NCBI GenBank assembly: GCA_022457155.1
Contig: JAJGOT010000473.1
Span: 486,001-550,000 of the forward strand
Reading direction: 5' to 3'
DNA from: Cladopsammia gracilis
Lineage: Eukaryota; Cnidaria; Anthozoa; Scleractinia; Dendrophylliidae
Length of the DNA: 64,000 nucleotides
Below the pieces are notes generated by a model, which saw nothing but the letters and a program-made list of their open reading frames with translations, ran no database searches and had not been told where the DNA came from. This document shows, one piece after another, positions 23,301-30,119 of the stretch (positions within the stretch are counted from its first letter, which is position 1; each line of letters opens with the position of its first letter). The position numbers and the translations under genes are program-made.

Positions 23301-23906
23301 TCATTTAACAGATTCAAGAGTTCCCTACAAGCATCGATACTAAAGAAGAACTTTGTGATATTGTGAGCCGCATCATCGCACATCTGAGTATCCAACACGC
23401 CGCAGTCAACTACGGATTAGTAGACTACGCCGAGTACGTTCCCAACCTACCGACCAAACTGTACAATGATACCAGATTGAAAGAAGGGGAATTCTCTGTT
23501 TTCAGACTGCCAAACAGATTCACTTCTGCTGTAAGTAAAAAGGGAGTAGAGTGACGATTAAGGATTAAGGAGAGTTAGCAGCTAATTATTCTAGGGAGCG
23601 CTGTACCTTTTTTACTGCTATTGTCGAAATTTTACAACTTAAACAGCAATTGTATTTTTTTTAATTTTTCAGATCGAGGCCAGCTTCAGTAACTCTCTGG
23701 CGACACTCCGCTTCGATTCCCTGTTTGACTACGGTAACGACCTTCTGGACAATAAGGCCACCAATCTCATCAACGGTTACTATAGTTACCTAATGAACGT
23801 TGTTCAGCCTCGCATGCAAGAAAAGAACCGACAGCGGAAGGAAAGAGGTGATCTGACCTATCCGTATCTTATTCCAAAATGGATACCGAATGGAGTTCAG
23901 ACCTAG
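5285..23906 (+). CDS. Secreted FN2-domain lipoxygenase (14 exons recognised)
   Basis: The product should be an iron lipoxygenase that inserts O2 into polyunsaturated fatty acids, exported by a 20-residue signal peptide. Order of parts: signal peptide; about 115 residues resembling the N-terminal region of secreted bacterial lipoxygenases (SLPQQ...KLARSAAL); FN2 module; 7-residue acidic linker; second FN2 module; 10-residue acidic/basic linker; full catalytic domain. About 702 residues are accounted for. Iron ligands are all present: His-x4-His across exons 9/10, His-x3-Asn in exon 13 and the C-terminal carboxylate. No PLAT domain is seen, unlike ordinary animal and coral lipoxygenases. FN2 modules usually bind collagen or glycans, so tethering to matrix is an inference. 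All exon phases join except exon 2 (phase 0) to exon 3 (needs phase 1), so a short exon between 9327 and 13,000 is probably unrecognised. No frame-breaking lesion is seen in the 14 exons. Confidence 0.85.
5794..6311 (-). pseudogene. Possible retrotransposon ORF1 remnant in intron 1
   Basis: On the minus strand a short reading frame starts near 6311 (MGRPKKNKSEVKRKRE), basic and Ser/Glu-rich. It meets a stop and an A/T-rich break, and a second frame (6051-5794) encodes a predicted coiled coil with heptad-like KxLEF..KMDDF spacing. The basic region followed by a coiled coil resembles LINE ORF1 proteins. That is inference, and no catalytic part is present. Confidence 0.35.
6586..6660 (+). repeat. 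Retroposon 3' tail with (TTG)n
   Basis: ttaattaaccgaaattg, ggaaggtgtaaaataaaa and a TTG run form a unit that recurs at 27.61-27.68 kb, so it looks like the 3' end of a dispersed retroposon. Confidence 0.55.
6661..8977. other. Remainder of intron 1, nothing recognised
   Basis: A/T-rich intronic sequence. Short ORFs on both strands (for example 6901-7185 minus, 8017-8274 plus) have low-complexity composition and no domain. The acceptor for exon 2 is atttctatcgaag at 8965-8977. Confidence 0.5.
8978..9326 (+). CDS. Lipoxygenase exon 2: N-terminal region
   Basis: The acceptor at 8976-8977 gives one base that completes the Arg codon from exon 1. The exon encodes 116 residues: a Cys near the start, the SLPQQSSP motif, KLARSAALAQNKKIW, then a polar helical stretch. 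The SLPQ...LAR pattern before the catalytic domain is also found in secreted bacterial lipoxygenases (recalled, not searched). It ends ATTGGG|gtaatt in phase 0. Two N-x-S/T sites (NMT, NIT) are compatible with secretion. Confidence 0.65.
9445..9618. mobile_element. Inverted-repeat element in intron 2
   Basis: Arms of about 65 bp (aataaaccgatttctacata..., with attcatacttggatccgagg) are inverted around a short centre near 9530. There is no coding content. Confidence 0.65.
9910..9960 (+). repeat. Poly-G tract
   Basis: A run of about 16 G at 9911-9926 is followed by C/T-rich sequence. Homopolymers like this are prone to assembly error and slippage. Confidence 0.7.
10222..10632. mobile_element. 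Composite GATCG-rich MITE cluster
   Basis: Ends are aagcctggtttccactc and tatggaaaccaggctt, inverted. The interior is tandem 9-bp-like units of gatcgcaac/gatcgcaag on both strands, and an internal gtttccatatgatcg junction shows that elements are stacked or nested. Relatives lie at 53.4-54.1 kb and 63.8 kb. ORFs here are translations of the repeat. Confidence 0.75.
10660..10730. repeat. Short inverted repeat, GAGCAAAAT family
   Basis: atgcaaatgagcaaaatc is followed, after a few bases, by its near-complement ttgctcatttgcat. The same core forms the centre of the larger inverted element at 34,410-34,524. Confidence 0.6.
10925..11365 (+). repeat. Dispersed repeat copy (uninterrupted)
   Basis: This matches 22.32-23.17 kb (landmarks cattgcagtattaattcccg, gccggaacaaaattccc, cacggagagattttg, aaaatatgcgtgcataaatt). 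The other copy contains a ~380-bp insertion absent here, so this is the empty form. Confidence 0.7.
11622..12388. mobile_element. Tc1/mariner-type MITE containing a minisatellite
   Basis: The right end cgctcaagggaggttcaactgta and the left end acagtatagtcgaaattgtctcc are imperfect inverted repeats, of a type I associate with TA-targeting elements. The interior is almost wholly the tandem array at 11,779-12,318. Confidence 0.5.
11779..12318 (+). repeat. Minisatellite, ~67-bp unit, about 8 copies
   Basis: Units read ctgatagatgctttgcacat, tgaaattacta(t/c)aggtt, atgattta aagttaagatccctgtggt. The first two are nearly identical and later ones drift (caacaggtccatatgattca). There are no spacers, so this is not a CRISPR array. 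It lies in the intron upstream of FN2 exon 1. Confidence 0.9.
12770..12960 (+). repeat. GAT/GCT triplet microsatellite
   Basis: Impure runs of gatgatgat, gctgctgct and gatatgatat fill this stretch just before the FN2 exon acceptor. Confidence 0.85.
13001..13159 (+). CDS. Lipoxygenase exon 3: FN2 module 1
   Basis: This is a complete fibronectin type II module of 53 residues with four Cys (RRCTV, RWCHFPFIYRG, RKCTSVG, PWCSTT) and the terminal GRWGNCK. The spacing fits the family. Acceptor ttccaaacag, donor AAAG|gtaaca. The exon is symmetric, phase 1-1, which is typical of shuffled extracellular modules. Confidence 0.85.
13315..13389 (+). pseudogene. Vestigial FN2 exon fragment
   Basis: gttgaccataataagccttc and gaagatggggaacc match the second half of FN2 exon 3 (gttggccataataagccttg, cagatggggaaac), but with substitutions, a deletion and a lost final Cys/donor. 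It is a decayed partial duplicate of the preceding exon. Confidence 0.7.
13504..13524 (+). CDS. Lipoxygenase exon 4: 7-residue acidic linker
   Basis: A 21-base micro-exon sits between tcctgtttag and gtaagtcg and encodes ESENSEE in phase 1-1. Strong splice sites and matching phase support it. Its role is presumably a flexible spacer between FN2 modules. Confidence 0.65.
13567..13699. mobile_element. 133-bp MITE, copy 1
   Basis: It has 40-bp-plus inverted arms (agaggttttgcatggcagcc, ttgcatggcaggaacaat) around ttttccctatgggaaaga. A second copy of identical length lies at 26,115-26,247. Confidence 0.85.
14520..14950 (+). repeat. Local tandem duplication, ~130-bp unit
   Basis: Two consecutive copies share ggagagttgggcgcaggggg, caattgtctagaa, gtctgaacgctttgtattca and cgagttggctcacaggagcc. 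The trailing atcttactctggagac is itself doubled at 14,910-14,941. It lies in the intron before FN2 exon 5. Confidence 0.8.
15028..15189 (+). CDS. Lipoxygenase exon 5: FN2 module 2
   Basis: This is a second complete FN2 module, 54 residues, with four Cys (EDCSIQ, EWCHFPFTYDG, DKCTSDY, RWCLTT) and the terminal GKWGNCK. Acceptor aaatttcag, donor AAAG|gtaaat, phase 1-1. It is clearly paralogous to module 1 but well diverged. Confidence 0.85.
15731..15760 (+). CDS. Lipoxygenase exon 6: charged linker
   Basis: A 30-base micro-exon between ttttctttcag and gtgagc encodes GKEEKEEKEE in phase 1-1. It links the FN2 pair to the catalytic domain. Confidence 0.65.
16207..16313 (+). CDS. Lipoxygenase exon 7
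   Basis: It encodes PIGLDWNKLKETLNPNFDW and an acidic helix ending DDLLEE, the approach to the catalytic core. Acceptor ctatatacag; donor GAG|gttata is weak. Phase 1 to 0. It joins in frame to exon 8. Confidence 0.7.
16626..17342. mobile_element. TTAA-flanked TIR element in intron 7
   Basis: Ends GGTTACAGTGTACCTTC and its perfect complement are flanked by TTAA (16,622-16,625 and 17,343-17,346). It is 717 bp and non-coding. TTAA targets are used by piggyBac and Kolobok superfamilies, and the GG start favours the latter, as inference. Confidence 0.8.
17347..18087. other. Rest of intron 7, nothing firm
   Basis: It starts ggtacctgcccagggtat immediately after the TTAA, like another repeat end, but I find no matching right end. 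It ends with gaggttcgactgtact, resembling the transposon end at 12,370. No coding potential is seen apart from read-through into exon 8. Confidence 0.35.
18088..18286 (+). CDS. Lipoxygenase exon 8
   Basis: It encodes 66 residues beginning AINQGRIYALRYE, the lipoxygenase strand (GR.Y..DYE), then NFLSPIALFASAR and ELVPVAIQMDYTPG, which are core family signatures. Phase 0 to 1. Confidence 0.9.
18859..18965 (+). CDS. Lipoxygenase exon 9: first iron ligand
   Basis: It encodes VYTPKDGGNWMLAKLNVQ and ends IVEHLAK. The family signature PKD...W.LAK is intact. The His codon at 18,954-18,956 is the first predicted iron ligand. Phase 1 to 0. Confidence 0.92.
19248..19502 (+). CDS. Lipoxygenase exon 10: second ligand and stereocontrol site
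   Basis: 85 residues beginning VHLLMEAF. The His at 19,251-19,253 is the second iron ligand (His-x4-His with exon 9). HPLHQILKFH is the conserved following helix. At the Ala/Gly stereocontrol position (NKFGTP) the residue is Gly (19,365-19,367), which in characterised lipoxygenases goes with R-chirality products. Phase 0-0. Confidence 0.92.
19605..19804. mobile_element. 200-bp near-perfect palindrome
   Basis: caataggccatttccgagtt at the left is mirrored exactly at the right. Arms of about 95 bp meet at a short centre near catgcaaataagttttatt. It lies 103 bp after exon 10. Confidence 0.85.
20206..20312 (+). CDS. Lipoxygenase exon 11
   Basis: It encodes KRGLDDSKLIPYFPYRDDG and DHMVKNYVN. The R-G-L/V-D-D...YPYRDDG block is diagnostic for lipoxygenases. 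Acceptor gattccctag; earlier AGs would create a frameshift, which this start removes. Donor AACTT|gtaagt, phase 2. Confidence 0.88.
20667..20813. mobile_element. Inverted-repeat element in intron 11
   Basis: gtggttcaattttatcctc ... gataaaattgaaccac with arms of about 60 bp. A similar but distinct element is at 33,095-33,215. Confidence 0.75.
21343..21445 (+). CDS. Lipoxygenase exon 12
   Basis: It encodes YYKEDKAVKEDVELQDFLNE and a Gly/Asn-rich loop ending GGIGR. It matches the YY..D..V..D.ELQ.W..E region of the family. Phase 2 to 0. Confidence 0.88.
22315..23170 (+). repeat. Dispersed repeat copy with ~380-bp insertion
   Basis: This is homologous to 10,925-11,365. Between about 22,430 and 22,817 it holds extra sequence with inverted ends aacccgtgaatac / gtattcacgggtt. 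The junction resumes at aagtaagag as in the other copy. Confidence 0.65.
22582..22661 (-). repeat. tRNA-like hairpin sequence inside the insertion
   Basis: On the minus strand it starts TCCTAGG and ends CCTAGGA (7-bp stem). It has A-box-like tagtgtagtggat and B-box-like gagttcgattg, but GGGACAAT pairs with ATTGTCCC across the middle, which is not a cloverleaf. It is best viewed as a tRNA-derived or tRNA-mimicking repeat. Confidence 0.4.
23312..23530 (+). CDS. Lipoxygenase exon 13: third and fourth ligands
   Basis: 73 residues. SIQHAAVNYGLVDY contains the His (23,396-23,398) and Asn (23,408-23,410) iron ligands in His-x3-Asn spacing. EYVPNLPTKLY follows, as in the family. Phase 0-0. Confidence 0.92.
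23673..23906 (+). CDS. Lipoxygenase exon 14: C-terminus
   Basis: 77 residues ending TYPYLIPKWIPNGVQT and TAG. The C-terminal carboxylate is the fifth protein ligand of the iron. Here the last residue is Thr, where most lipoxygenases have Ile or Val. From memory, coral 8R-type enzymes also end in Thr. Acceptor aatttttcag, phase 0. Confidence 0.92.
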   Translation: MEASFSNSLATLRFDSLFDYGNDLLDNKATNLINGYYSYLMNVVQPRMQEKNRQRKERGDLTYPYLIPKWIPNGVQT

Positions 23907-24102
23907 TTCAACAGTTTCACCATCAACACGTGCACTTAAGCTAATGTAACGGGGGCAATATGAATGTGTAAACTTTAAACATTGACAATATCAAGGGTGT
24001 AAACTTTTATAGCGTAATGAATGTGATTCTTTTTTGTAATAGCAACAAAGGTCACTTTGTTATTTCTAGTATGTTTGTACCTAACATTTCAATTTGATGG
24101 AA

Positions 24103-24108
24103 ATTAAA
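24103..24108 (+). terminator. Probable poly(A) signal of the lipoxygenase gene
   Basis: attaaa, the common variant hexamer, lies about 200 bp after the stop codon in A/T-rich sequence. Confidence 0.5.
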
Positions 24109-24389
24109 TCATATTTAGGTGCAATGCTTTGCTAAAGTTATTTTAAACCCCCTCATTTTCCTAGCATAAAAAATCATCTGAAAGCAAGGCTCACAAGACA
24201 CATCTCCGCGGTATGCATGGCCAGTACGCATGGCCAGTACCTTCCATGGCTACCACTGCCGGGTGATATGGAGAAGTGTCATGTGACCATTGTTTTTGAT
24301 GGTTTACCTTACTTAGACGGTTTGCAAATACGCCCATATGCATTAAAATAATTGATACAAAGTCCAGGTCTATTCTAGCTCCTATAGCC

Positions 24390-25320
24390 GTAGTGGTAAA
24401 TCTTCCGGTTCCAACAGGAGGATCCTGGTTCCAATCAACTTTAAACTTTTTAAAGGAATCGCTGGAAGCATATACCATATTTCAGAGCGAATTATTCGTA
24501 TGCATTTTCAGAAGAATGTGTTCGATCGTTTTTTTTTTTTCCAGTTCGAGCGGTTTTAACTTGCAACAGTTTCGTTCAGCTTCGCCAAGGAACACAACGA
24601 ATCCTGCAGCTATGACACACGGCAATATTTTCTGCGCCTCAATCTTGTTTCCAGGGTCTTCTCCTCTTTCAAAATGGCGGGCCGCCATTTTAAAAGCGGA
24701 TATCTTGTGATTGCGCCAAGCGTTGAACGATATATAGTATACGGGGACAGTTATGGAAATTTACACTCGGGCAATCACTCGGATGTAAACATTTTTTGTA
24801 ATTCCGCAGTGTATTACATCATTTAGTTTTCTCAGTTCAGACATTGCATAACTCACCAGTGTATTACGTCATCCAAATATCTCGGTAAATCCCCATTAAA
24901 AAACGTCATCCAGCTGCCTCGTTTCAGACAATGCATAATTTTCCAGTGTATTACGTCCGTCCAGCTGCCTCGTTTCAGACATTGCATACCGGATTTTCTC
25001 GAATAATAGCCCTCCCTCGATTAATAGTTACCCTCGAATAATCGCCTCCATTTGGAAGAATATTTTAAATAATCGCCTCCCTCGAATAATCGCCCCCCAT
25101 CCTCTCCCTTCACCCCACATCCTCGCAGTCAAGTTAAAAATTCACTTCTTGTATAGGAAACATTACAAAAGCTCAGGTGTAATACAGTTTTTCTATAGTG
25201 AGGTTCGTGTATTTGACTTTTTCCTTTATTTCTTGGAGCTATGTAATTATCACATTACCACATAAGTACTTCGGGCGAGCAATGTTTGAAATAATCGTCA
25301 CTGGGCTTAGATACATGTAC
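24390..25320 (+). repeat. Dispersed repeat, copy B (uninterrupted)
   Basis: Partner of 926-2183 (plus part of the adjoining element to ~2520). It preserves the joined ctatgacacacgg and cattttaaaagcgg sequences that are split by insertions in copy A, and also has the cagtgtattacgtc units and a truncated tcgaataatcgcc element. Confidence 0.8.
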
Positions 25321-25620
25321 AAAATTCCGGAATTTTTTTGAGAATTTGAGACACCGAAAAGAATTTTAGAAAATCTCGTGAACTTTAGACAATGAGTAAA
25401 ATTTAGTAGAATTTTAGAGAAATATCAGCTTCCAGGTGACACTTTGACAATTTGACGCAAGGAAAAACATCGCGAAAGCGTTTATTTTGTGTTACCGCTG
25501 ACCATCTTGCGGGCTCATCCGAACAGAAGTTTCTACAGTGCAACTAATCCGCGGTTCCCACTCAAATTATGCTTTCCATGAATTCCATCTCTGTTTGTAG
25601 GAAATATGGCTTAATCCAGT

Positions 25621-25726
25621 GATTTGATAAAAAAAGCAAGGCTGATAAACGGTACGGAAACGACTATATTTGTACAAATATAGTCGTTTCCGTACCGTTT
25701 ATCAGCCTTGCTTTTTTTATCAAATC
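25621..25726. repeat. 106-bp perfect palindrome
   Basis: gatttgataaaaaaagcaag ... cttgctttttttatcaaatc, centred on tttgtacaaa near 25,673. The two 53-base arms are perfect with no spacer, so the single strand would fold into a complete hairpin. Confidence 0.9.
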
Positions 25727-26114
25727 GTTTTACTATTTTATAGCTGATCAGATCCTTTACTACAGGATCTGGTGCTTCTATCTCGTTACGGTGGTCTTTG
25801 CAAATACAGTTACTTGTTTTTAATCCAGTGAGCCTTCTACCAGCTCACAATCAAAAACGAGAAATGTTAAGAATTTTCGAGAATTTTTGACATTTTTGAA
25901 CGAATTTTAGAAATTTTGTAGAGAATTTTAAAGCTTTTTGGGGAAAATTTCGGCGAATTTTTTCTTCGCGGGGATTTTATATTGGATCCACAAATAAATT
26001 GTTTTCTTGTTGTGACTCTGTAGTCCTCTTATTAATAGCCCCTTTGTCCCATTATTCTCAGAACTACCCAGATTTATGTTGTTCGAACTACAGTAGATGG
26101 TTGTTTCATGGTAT

Positions 26115-26247
26115 AGAGGTTTTGCACGGCAGCCATGTTGCATGGCAGGAACAATAGATTCTTTTTGCCATGGGAAAGAACATTTTTTCTAATGCAAAAC
26201 ATTTCCATTGTTCCTGCCATGCAACATGGCTGCCGTGCAAAACCTCT
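26115..26247. mobile_element. 133-bp MITE, copy 2
   Basis: Same ends and length as 13,567-13,699 (agaggttttgcacggcagcc ... tgcaaaacctct), with a few substitutions in the arms and centre. Confidence 0.85.
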
Positions 26248-26494
26248 GTTATAGTATCAAACAGTGATTATATGAGTTCACTGTGATTTATACTGCATTG
26301 CATTAATAAATAGTCTGTAACATCCGGCACTGATTACTCCCGCAAACTAGCGGTCAACGGACCATTGGAAGTTCAAAACATGTCAGTCCAAAATATTTCA
26401 TTTCACAGGTGAAGTTGACTATCTAGCAATTATTATTCCCGAGCGGTGTTGTTCTTTTTCCATTCGACTTGCTTTAAAGCTTTACAATCGTATA

Positions 26495-26500
26495 CAATTT

Positions 26501-26532
<32 letters not shown>

Positions 26533-26760
26533 AACTTTATTAATGTGTCAACAAAGGATTTAGTATTGCTGCTAATTCAGGACACCTAAAGCAAGTTACA
26601 ATAAATCAAAACTATGTACAAGATAAATTAAGATAATAGCTATTTACAAGATAGTTAAAAGTTCCCTAAATTAAAAGTTGCCCTTCTAGCTAGGTTTCAC
26701 AGATTGAGAGAGGATTAGCGATAACGACAAATCGTTTTGTAAGCTTCACAAATAAATGGT
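26495..26760 (-). repeat. Retroposon-like end with (ATC)n
   Basis: A pure (ATC) run (26,499-26,533) abuts A/T-rich sequence ending in a plain non-coding stretch. On the minus strand this would be a (GAT)n 3' tail. No protein is recognised. Confidence 0.4.
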
Positions 26761-28300
26761 TTGTAAGTTATTGGAAAGTCCATCAGTGTCGCTTCTGTAG
26801 AATTAAGTCCAGCGCATGGTTGACTTCACAGATATACGGCGTCGTAGAGTGTACACTCTACTCAGCAAACTCGATCCACCGCGACCTTGAACGAGATTTC
26901 TCTCGCTATGCTTCACGATAGGGGAGAAACACAACACATAATCAACTATGTTTAGTAGACATATTTAGATCTGTCAATGGAAAAACCCGCATGAATTTTT
27001 TATGCAGCATAAATTATTTTGGCAATTTTAGCCAATCAGAGTTGTTTCTAACAATACCTACTGTCAAGCGTCCAATCAGAGCGCGGTCCACGGATCCTTG
27101 AGAAACAGCAGGATACACGAACACGATTTAGTCTCATTCGCTCAAATCCTGCCTGTTGCTCTAAAGGAATTAAGTCGTCGATTCTCGTCTCCGCGACGAG
27201 GGCAAAATTTTGACAGGGGTGTCACTTTTAAAAGCTTTATATCTTTTGGCCTTTAGAAGCTGATTTCGCTAAAACTTGACAGATATATTGGGGAATAATG
27301 GGAGTTCGCCCCCAGTACTACTTTTTATTCAATGAATTGCGCTTTACGGTAATGCTGTAATGTACGTAAGTTAAAATTTGTAAAACGTGATTTTGTGTCT
27401 AAGTTTGCTCCTCAAGAAGAACACAAAGCAAATTGATTTCACGACTCACTGATCCGTCAAAATCTCAATTGTCATATCTGAAGCCGAATTTTTTACTTCA
27501 ACTTTAATTAAAAGTTATTACCTTTTAGTTATTAGTTTGTATTAATCTTTCCCCCGCTTCGATTAGCCTTTTTTGCTATTAGCGGTTGGCAATTATCTCC
27601 ATTTCTTACTTTAACTAATTAACCGAAATTGTATCTTTTGTAAATGGAAGGTGTGAAATAAAATTGTTGTTGTTGTTATAACGGAGTAAAATTGTCCATG
27701 TTAGAATTTGAAGCCTCATATCTTCCCCTTGAAAGCCTATTTAAAAATTTTGCTTCAGATATGCATGACAATCTACAATACACCTGGTTTACCTCCCTGT
27801 CGTGTCATCTCATGAAATTCTATATCCGCGCTGAATTCTTGGACACAAAATTGTTTGTTTTTACGCTTCCGAAGGCTTCTCGAGCAAACACAAATCCAAT
27901 AATATATTTATAGTAATTTTGGCCTGAAGTTTGCGACATTTTGAGCGTGGCCAAAAAGGTACAAACAATGAATTTGTGACGACATTCGTGTGTTCGATCA
28001 CAACAAAACCTGGTGGAGGAGAGAGCGAACCCGGGGCTAAAATGAGCGTCGCTTTCAAACATATTTAATCGAAAGAATCCTACCACAAGTTTCCAAAACT
28101 CCACTGTAAAACGAATAACGCGTTCAGTTGTTTGCACTAATGACGTCACTAGAACCCAGGTTCTTATTTCACTTGCGTCGCTTGTTAAAATATGTTCCCG
28201 CCACTTCAATTCAAGTGACTTATTTACCCATCAAAATAATTCTTAAAACACCAATTTTTAGATTATCGAAAAAAGGTAGTGAAATTTCACTTCATGTGCA
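26761..28300. other. No gene recognised
   Basis: It contains a (TTG)n retroposon tail (27,605-27,677), homologous to 6586-6660, and otherwise unremarkable sequence. ORFs on both strands at 27.7-28.2 kb overlap each other and show no domain. Confidence 0.4.
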
Positions 28301-28304
28301 CTTT

Positions 28305-28548
28305 AAGGCCGAGCCAAACGAACGCAACATTTCAACGCAACATTTTGCAACATTGTTGCGCGCAACGTGTTAACCCGCGTTTGGCCACCCTGTTGCAACA
28401 TGTTGGATGGTGTTAGATAAAATTTGACCATTTTCAAACTTGATGCAACATCATCCAACATGTTGCAAACGCGTGTAACACGTTGCGCGCAACAATTTAA
28501 TGTTGCAAGATGTTGCGTTGAAATGTTGCGTTCGTTTGGCCGGGCCTT
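28305..28548. mobile_element. MITE, AAGGCC...CCAAACGAACGCAACA ends
   Basis: Arms ccaaacgaacgcaacatttc and the complement are inverted, with palindromic gttgcgcgcaac motifs repeated inside. It abuts the left edge of the duplicated promoter segment. Confidence 0.8.
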
Positions 28549-28555
28549 TACTTTG

Positions 28556-30072
28556 TTTCGTATTCACGAGATGGCTCTCCGAGCCCTTTGATTTCGTTCA
28601 GTCGTGTGATCAATATTTTTACTCTTTTCCCCTTTTTTCTAATCTTCTTAAAAATCAGATTGAAAAACAAATTACGAACTACTATATAAAATAGAGGAAG
28701 TAATAAGAGTAAGATAAAATAAACGAGCACAATTTGTCTGAAAATGCCTCTAATAAATTGCTTTGAAATTTCGTATATGCTTTATGCTTCCTTGAGAATT
28801 TCCTAAATATTGTTTGAAGCGGATTGAAACCGAAAGAGACTCTCTGTGCAAAAACTGTTGTTAATTGAGGAGAGGAGAGCTTATGCTTTCAGCATGAATT
28901 GATTTTGGACTTGATATGCGTAGTCTAAAGATGCGGTTTCTTTAGCAAATCGATGGTCAATGTCACAATAAGTTCACAATCATGATTCACAATAGCAATC
29001 ATTATGCACATTCCTTCCTTTACATTTATTCAACCTCGTTCCCAGGGTCAGCTTTCATAATTACAGTACTCCACGACCAATTCTCGGAGGTGATTTTTCG
29101 AACCTTATCTGAAAGATTATGCAATTTTTAGCTCTTTTTACGTAATGTTAATTAAGTTTAGGAAATATAATCTATAAAAAACTGCAAAATTGTTGGGTGG
29201 CAGAAACCGCTAATGAGCCATACATTCTTTTTAAACAGCATTGCACAAAGAACATCCAGTATACCGCGCACAAATTAACATAGAAAGCTAATTTCGCTAT
29301 GCTCTTTCAATATTCGGAGTTGATTTTTTTGTTGCTCGCTTACAGAATGAGACGCATATATTTATGAAACAATAATTGTAAACCATTTGGAACAAAATGT
29401 ATTGCATAGTCATTGTCTCTGATCATCAAATTAGGAGCAAAAGAAAAACTTGATTTGCTTCACATATATTACAGTTTGCGCTCCGGTAAAGAAAGAAAAA
29501 CTATTGTATTATGACATTTTCTTGATGCCACCAACAGTTGTCACACGCAAATATGATTTTCCTGTTTGAATATTTTAAAAAGCTCACTATATATATATTT
29601 TACAAGCCCTCGTTCTTACACTCAATCAGTCAACTCCCTGAAGTAGGTCGCATCACGTTGGAGACGAACACGAAGTTTCTGGTTGCACTGTTAATTTTGA
29701 ATAGGAGTCTTCAGATAACAGCTTCAAGGTATGGTATAAAGTTTATTCCTTTAATTTTCTACTTGAAGGAACGATTTTCAGAGATTTCGCAAACGTTGAT
29801 TCGACATTATTGTTGCGACAAAGCGTAAACAAGGTAATTTGTTTTCTACAAAGCTGCAGTGTGTTGTGTGCGGCGTGTATATTCATCAACTTTGGTTCGG
29901 TGGTTTTAGTTATTCACATAAAATTCGAGTTGATGGTTCTGCGGATATTTACAATAAACGTGTCGAGATTAAATGTTTATTTTTTTTCCCTACGCAATCG
30001 ATAGTTTTCTAAGAACTTGAAATATAAACAGATTGGCTAACCGGACATTCAGTTGTTGTTGGCTCTCTGGTT
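28556..30072 (+). repeat. Segmental duplication, distal copy (promoter + exon 1)
   Basis: Diverged copy of 4183-5690, including 5' flank, TATA-like region (tatatatat near 29,590), aagccctcgttct and the first exon. No later lipoxygenase exons follow before the LINE fragment, so this copy cannot make the enzyme as it stands. Confidence 0.8.
29657..29727 (+). pseudogene. Decayed signal-peptide exon
   Basis: It encodes TNTKFLVALLILNRSLQITAS in the frame homologous to lipoxygenase exon 1 and keeps the same AAG|gtatgg donor, but the start ATG is replaced by ACG and the hydrophobic core is broken by NRS. It is a non-functional relic unless an upstream start is used. Confidence 0.7.
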
Positions 30073-30119
30073 TTGTGGGTTTGATTTGTGGGTTTGATTG
30101 ATTGGTTGGTTGCAGTTTC

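Noticed and set aside
28556..30072. A second complete lipoxygenase gene downstream
   Set aside because: Only the promoter and exon 1 are duplicated; no catalytic exon occurs between 30 and 64 kb.
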